59,659 bases of DNA from positions 1 to 59,659 of the forward strand of contig JAFVEY010000026.1 in the NCBI GenBank assembly GCA_017475765.1. The letters run 5' to 3'. The stretch is from Clostridia bacterium (GTDB lineage: Bacteria; Bacillota; Clostridia; Oscillospirales; Acutalibacteraceae). The notes beneath the pieces are model-generated. The model saw only the letters and a program-made list of their open reading frames with translations, had not been told where the DNA came from and did no database searches. Position 1 is the stretch's first letter. The number at the start of each line of letters is the position of its first letter. The position numbers and the translations under genes are program-made. Shown here piece after piece: positions 56,379-59,659 of the stretch.

Positions 56379-56954
56379 ATGGTCATAGCGGTAGCCGCAT
56401 TGCAGGGAGCCTTTGCGGAGCATGAAAAAATACTGGATAAGCTGGGAGCGGACTATTTTGAAATCAGAAAAAAAGAGGATGTACAAAGGCATTTTGACGG
56501 TCTGATTCTTCCCGGCGGAGAAAGCACGACAATGGGCAAGCTGCTGAAGGATCTGGAGCTGTTCGATATCCTTAAAGAAAAAATCGAAAACGGACTGCCT
56601 GTTTTCGGAACCTGTGCAGGACTGATTCTTCTGGCAAAGGAAATTTCCAACGACACCACAAGGCATTTTGCCGCCATGGATATAACCGTCCGCCGTAATG
56701 CCTACGGCAGACAGCTCGGCAGCTTTGAAGCTGTCGGCAGGTTTGGTGACTTGAAGGATGTTCCTATGGTATTTATCAGAGCGCCATATATTGAAAGTGC
56801 AGGAGAAGGAGTGGAGATATTATCTGTTGTTGACGGTAATATTGTTGCAGCAAGGCAGAATAATATGCTTGTAACGGCATTTCATCCTGAACTTTCTGAA
56901 GGCTATACGGATATTCATCGGTATTTTCTTGATGAGATCGTAAATATACACTAA
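56379..56954 (+). CDS. pdxT: Pyridoxal 5'-phosphate synthase glutaminase subunit PdxT
   Basis: 191-aa glutaminase that supplies NH3 to PdxS. VAALQGAFAEHEKIL, LPGGESTTMGKLL, catalytic Cys in FGTCAGLILLAK, and FHPELSEG with His-x-Glu of the triad. Confidence 0.96.
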   Translation: MVIAVAALQGAFAEHEKILDKLGADYFEIRKKEDVQRHFDGLILPGGESTTMGKLLKDLELFDILKEKIENGLPVFGTCAGLILLAKEISNDTTRHFAAMDITVRRNAYGRQLGSFEAVGRFGDLKDVPMVFIRAPYIESAGEGVEILSVVDGNIVAARQNNMLVTAFHPELSEGYTDIHRYFLDEIVNIH

Positions 56955-56995
56955 AACGCATTTTACAGAAATATTAGCATGAAGCAAAGTTAAAG

Positions 56996-57032
56996 ATTCC
57001 TCTGTTTTACCCCCGACAGAGGAATTTTTTAT
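56996..57032 (+). terminator. Terminator of pdxS-pdxT
   Basis: 10-bp stem ATTCCTCTGT/ACAGAGGAAT followed by TTTTTAT. Confidence 0.85.
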
Positions 57033-57061
57033 TTGACACGTGACGATCCGGAGATTATACT
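57033..57061 (+). promoter_or_regulatory. Promoter of the GNAT-NADAR operon
   Basis: TTGACA at 57033-57038, 17-bp spacer, TATACT at 57056-57061. It lies next to the upstream terminator, and it excludes starts before about 57068. Confidence 0.8.
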
Positions 57062-57125
57062 ATAAGTGGACAAATTCCGGAATATATATATAGAAATGAT
57101 TGCTGAAAACGGCGGTGGTGGCAAA

Positions 57126-57737
57126 ATGAGCATTGAGATTCGACCTTTACGGAAAAAAGATCATGAAAAAATATTGAAATATGCGGCGGAAGGAATGGGT
57201 GTGAGGAATTATACCGATAAGCCTGATGAAATCAATCTGTACAGTAAATATTTCTGGTATATGGAGCTGTCAAGGTCAACTCAGATCATTGCAGCTTATG
57301 AAGGCGATGATCCTGTGGGAGTGCTGCTTGCCGATATGAAGGGAGAAAAAAAGGCATATACGTCTGTCAGGGCAAAAATTTTTATCAAAACAGCGGAGCT
57401 GCTCATGGCCGTCATGTTCAGAGGAGGCGCCAATACTTATAGTGAAACGAATGAAAGTATGCTGTCGGAATTTATAAAGAACAATCATCCTGACGGAGAG
57501 ATGGGATTTCTGGCAGTTGAGCCGGGGCATAACGGGAAAGGCATCGGAACAATACTGTTAAATGAGCTTGCGGAAAGAGAGAAGGGAAAGCAGATATATC
57601 TTTTTACTGATTCGGGCTGCACCTATCAGTTTTATGATAAAAGAGGATTTACCAAAGAAGCCGAAAGAGATATTGTTTTGAATCTTCATGAAAAGAAGAT
57701 TCCGCTGAAATGTTTTTTATATAGTAAAATATTATAA
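57126..57737 (+). CDS. GNAT-family N-acetyltransferase
   Basis: 203 aa. EIRPLRKKDHEKILKYAAEG at the start, and the acetyl-CoA loop FLAVEPGHNGKGIGTILLNEL (motif Q/R-x-x-G-x-G/A variant NGKGIG) about residue 140-160, then FTDSGCTYQFYDKRGF. Substrate unknown. ATG at 57126 follows GGTGG; an in-frame GTG at 57066 lies at the transcription start and is excluded. The NADAR gene follows 15 bases after its stop. Confidence 0.85.
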   Translation: MSIEIRPLRKKDHEKILKYAAEGMGVRNYTDKPDEINLYSKYFWYMELSRSTQIIAAYEGDDPVGVLLADMKGEKKAYTSVRAKIFIKTAELLMAVMFRGGANTYSETNESMLSEFIKNNHPDGEMGFLAVEPGHNGKGIGTILLNELAEREKGKQIYLFTDSGCTYQFYDKRGFTKEAERDIVLNLHEKKIPLKCFLYSKIL

Positions 57738-57752
57738 TTGGGAGGAAATTTT

Positions 57753-58247
57753 GTGCGTAAAATAATTTGTTTTCACAATCCTGATGAAAGTTATGGCTGG
57801 CTGAGTAACTGGTATCTGTCGGATTTTACGGTTGGTGGTATCAGGTTTTCGTCAATGGAGCAGTATATGATGTATCAGAAGGCAGAACTTTTCCATGACG
57901 GGGAAATCAAAAAGGAAATTATGAGTACGGATAATGTCGGAAAAATCAAGGCGCTCGGCAGAGCAGTCAGAAATTATGATGAAGTTATATGGAACGGTAT
58001 GCGGCAGGTAATCGTATATAACGGACTGTATGCCAAATTCAGCTGTAATGAGGAGCTCAAGGAAAAACTGCTTGCGACAGGAAATCATATTCTTGCAGAA
58101 TGTGCCGTTCAGGACAGAATATGGGGAAATGGTATTTCTATGAAGGATGACAAAAGATTTGATATGAAAAACTGGAAAGGACAGAATCTTCTCGGTTTTT
58201 CGATCATGCTTGTCCGTGAAAGGCTGAGGGAGGAACAAAAACGGTAA
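57753..58247 (+). CDS. NADAR-family protein (YbiA-like ADP-ribose/N-glycosidase fold)
   Basis: 164 aa. ICFHNPDESYGWLSNWYLSD at the start, FSSMEQYMMYQKAELFHD, and later GNHILAECAVQDRIWGNGIS are the NADAR (DUF1768) signature, with the catalytic E-x-x-Y patch SMEQYMMYQK. Such proteins act on N-glycosidic bonds of ribosides, or remove ADP-ribose from guanine in toxin-antitoxin systems. GTG at 57753, seven bases after GGGAGG. Located in an operon with GNAT. Confidence 0.88.
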   Translation: MRKIICFHNPDESYGWLSNWYLSDFTVGGIRFSSMEQYMMYQKAELFHDGEIKKEIMSTDNVGKIKALGRAVRNYDEVIWNGMRQVIVYNGLYAKFSCNEELKEKLLATGNHILAECAVQDRIWGNGISMKDDKRFDMKNWKGQNLLGFSIMLVRERLREEQKR

Positions 58248-58316
58248 TGATAACGAAAACAGATTTTAATGATGTTTTGAATATATGACCGCAGCAGAAT
58301 TAAAAATGTAAACATA

Positions 58317-58365
58317 AAAGACTGCCGAACGAGAACACTCAATGATTCGGCAGTCTTTATTTTTT
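58317..58365. terminator. Bidirectional terminator between NADAR and XRE genes
   Basis: Stem AAAGACTGCCGAA/TCGGCAGTCTTT with T tails on both sides. It overlaps the end of the XRE gene. Confidence 0.85.
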
Positions 58366-58698
58366 AAATAATTCTATACATTCATCTATTATATTTTCAA
58401 TAAGCCTTACCTGAGAGGGTGTCAGCTTACTCAGCTTTTCCGAAAGAATAAGAAGATCTTTGTCTATAATATCTCCTGTCAGAAGATAATCGGTGCTGAC
58501 CTCTAAGGCATTGGCAATTTTCAGAAGATTTTCAGGTCGCATGGCTCTTTTACCAGATTCAGCGTATGAAACGAATTGAGTTGTGAGGTTGCTTTTTTCT
58601 GCAAGAGCTTCCTGAGTAAGTCCGAGTTTTTTTCTCCTGTCAATAATTCTTTGTCCGATTTCCGGTAGAAATATTTCCCTGTCCAAATCCCTTTTCAC
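58357..58698 (-). CDS. XRE-family HTH regulator, divergent from the SLOG-like gene
   Basis: About 110 aa. HTH: RIIDRRKKLGLTQEALAEKSNLTTQFVSYAESGKRAMRPENLLKIANAL, then VSTDYLLTG, and a C-terminal helical tail (LSEKLSKLTPSQVRLIENIIDECIELF) probably for dimerisation. Start unclear: GTG at 58698 is very close to GAGGA; a TTG at 58686 (MDREIFLP) would be 11 bases away. The intergenic palindromes suggest control of both genes. Confidence 0.87.
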   Translation of the reverse strand: MKRDLDREIFLPEIGQRIIDRRKKLGLTQEALAEKSNLTTQFVSYAESGKRAMRPENLLKIANALEVSTDYLLTGDIIDKDLLILSEKLSKLTPSQVRLIENIIDECIELFKK

Positions 58699-58710
58699 TC
58701 CTCATTTTAT

Positions 58711-58790
58711 TGTTATGGTTAATTATATCAACATAACAATAAAAAATTAATCGCCTGTTGTTGACAAAATTTAACAACAGGCGATATAAT
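58711..58790. promoter_or_regulatory. Operators and promoter between XRE and SLOG-like genes
   Basis: Palindrome CGCCTGTTGTT (58752-58762)/AACAACAGGCG (58773-58783) overlaps TTGACA (58761-58766); an 18-bp spacer leads to TATAAT (58785-58790) for the + gene. A second inverted repeat, TGTTATG/CATAACA (58711-58717/58732-58738), flanks a TATAAT of the minus-strand promoter. Confidence 0.75.
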
Positions 58791-58806
58791 AATAGAGGGT
58801 GATTTT

Positions 58807-59235
58807 ATGATATGTTGTTTTTTTGGACATAGTGATACACCGGATAAAATGAAACCTATACTGAAATGTAAAATCGAGGAATTGATATTAAGTAGAAATA
58901 TAGATAGATTTTATGTTGGTAATACTGGAAATTTTGATATTATGACTGCATCCATTTTAAATGAGCTAAAAGAGAAATATGAAATTAAATTTGATATAAT
59001 TTTGGCTTATATGCCATCTGGATTAAATAGTGATGATTATTCAAATGCTTTATATCCTGATGTTATTGAAAGTGTCCCAAAAAGATTTGCTATTTCTTGG
59101 AGAAATAAATGGATGGTAGATAATTCAGATATAGTTATTTGTTATATTAATAAAAAACCGAGCAAGGCTGCAAAATATGTTGAGCTGGCTTGTAAAAAAG
59201 GGTTAAAAATTATTAATCTCGTTGATTTTATATAA
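58807..59235 (+). CDS. SLOG-like (DUF1273-type) nucleotide-binding-fold protein
   Basis: 142 aa. CCFFGHSDTPDKMKPIL at the start, FYVGNTGNFDIMTASILNELK is a glycine-rich nucleotide loop typical of the SLOG superfamily, then IILAYMP, and near the end NKWMVDNSDIVICYINK and AAKYVELACKKGLKIINL. That order matches small SLOG/YpsA-like proteins, some of which sense nucleotides in defence or stress. AGAGGGTGA before the ATG. Base composition is more AT-rich than its neighbours, which suggests transfer. Exact ligand unknown. Confidence 0.7.
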   Translation: MICCFFGHSDTPDKMKPILKCKIEELILSRNIDRFYVGNTGNFDIMTASILNELKEKYEIKFDIILAYMPSGLNSDDYSNALYPDVIESVPKRFAISWRNKWMVDNSDIVICYINKKPSKAAKYVELACKKGLKIINLVDFI

Positions 59236-59335
59236 ATCATACTTTGAAACTATAAGTGAGTAAATTTAAAAACTGCACAAATATAGTTATAGCAATTCAT
59301 TTTGCTCATATCACAGCAAAAATTTGATAACGGTG

Positions 59336-59364
59336 TTGAAATAAACGGAGAATCATACTATAAT
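59336..59364 (+). promoter_or_regulatory. Promoter of the last gene
   Basis: TTGAAA at 59336-59341, 17-bp spacer, TATAAT at 59359-59364. Confidence 0.7.
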
Positions 59365-59385
59365 AGTGTCAAGAGGGTGATACCG

Positions 59386-59659
59386 ATGGAAGATATAACA
59401 TTAACAGATGACAGAACCGCCAGACACAAAACTAAAGACAGCGTTTTTACAAGGCTTTTTAAAGATGTGAATAACGTGTTTGACCTGTATAAAGAGCTTC
59501 ATCCCGAAGATACAGACACAACCGTCAATGATATTCAGCTTGAAACATTACAGACGGTGCTGGTCAATGATATTTACAACGATCTTGGCTTTATCGTAAA
59601 CGCCAACGGCAAAGCAAAGTATATTCTTCTTTTTGAAGCACAAAGCAGATGGACGGAAA
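59386..59659 (+). CDS. Rpn-like PD-(D/E)XK nuclease/transposase-family protein, N-terminal part
   Basis: 91 codons visible; the gene continues past the window. DSVFTRLFKDVNNVFDLYKE at the start, then NDIYNDLGFIVNANGKAKYILLFEAQSRW, where the D and the E-x-Q are the usual PD-(D/E)XK residues of Rpn-type proteins. AGAGGGTG SD before the ATG at 59386. These proteins are usually dispersed and multi-copy in gut Firmicutes. Confidence 0.75.
   Translation, partial: MEDITLTDDRTARHKTKDSVFTRLFKDVNNVFDLYKELHPEDTDTTVNDIQLETLQTVLVNDIYNDLGFIVNANGKAKYILLFEAQSRWTE

Overview
The window looks like the replication-origin region of a low-to-moderate GC, anaerobic, probably spore-forming clostridial Firmicute of the Ruminococcus/Oscillospiraceae type. 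The reasons are the gene order around dnaA, RemB/YaaB after recF, CotF-like spore coat genes, frequent TTG/GTG starts behind strong Shine-Dalgarno sites, a starch-acting lipoprotein amylase with a CBM26-like module, and an ECF sigma/DUF4179 pair. Family names come from recognising motifs by eye; no database search was possible, and no species is claimed.

Layout. 1-21 kb is accessory. It holds a broken nitrilase-family gene, the amylase, a HAD phosphatase, a small gene plus a giant DUF4132 protein, Nudix, MATE efflux, a LacI regulator, a Cu/Zn-SOD-like protein, a CmpB-like membrane protein and two small coat-type proteins. A four-gene surface-glycan cassette follows (GT2, UPF0104 membrane protein, APH-fold kinase, nucleotidyltransferase), then an AAA-ATPase/PD-(D/E)XK protein. 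21.4-46.1 kb is the left arm of the origin, read leftward: dnaA, dnaN, yaaA, recF, remB, two zinc-ribbon membrane proteins, gyrB, YcxB-like genes with a thioesterase, gyrA, an ECF/anti-sigma operon, mnmG, rsmG, noc, parA, a small proline-rich tail-anchored protein, parB, serS, guaB. 46.5-50.8 kb is the right arm, read rightward: rpmH, rnpA, yidD, yidC, jag, mnmE. 50.9-59.7 kb holds a diguanylate cyclase, an XRE regulator divergent from a secreted LRR/carbohydrate-binding-like surface protein, pdxS-pdxT, a GNAT-NADAR operon, an XRE regulator divergent from a SLOG-like protein, and the start of an Rpn-like nuclease gene.

The strongest structural signal is in the dnaA-dnaN gap (44534-44831). It carries repeated TGTTGAA motifs, and then, on the strand running from dnaA to dnaN, a TTTTCAACC box, a GC block, a run resembling DnaA-trios and an AT-rich tract. 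This matches the basal unwinding architecture of a bacterial oriC. Two perfect and two near-perfect 16-bp parS palindromes lie 11-20 kb away, close to parA, mnmG and gyrA.

Genes on both sides of the origin point away from it, as expected for leading-strand housekeeping genes. Several accessory genes (HAD, DUF4132 pair, AAA-ATPase) run head-on. Unlike the Bacillus arrangement, mnmE lies on one side of the origin and mnmG-rsmG-noc-parA-parB on the other. The most system-like uncharacterised loci are the DUF4132 pair, the surface-glycan cassette, the XRE/LRR locus with operators on its promoter, and the GNAT-NADAR / XRE-SLOG / Rpn-like cluster at the right end.
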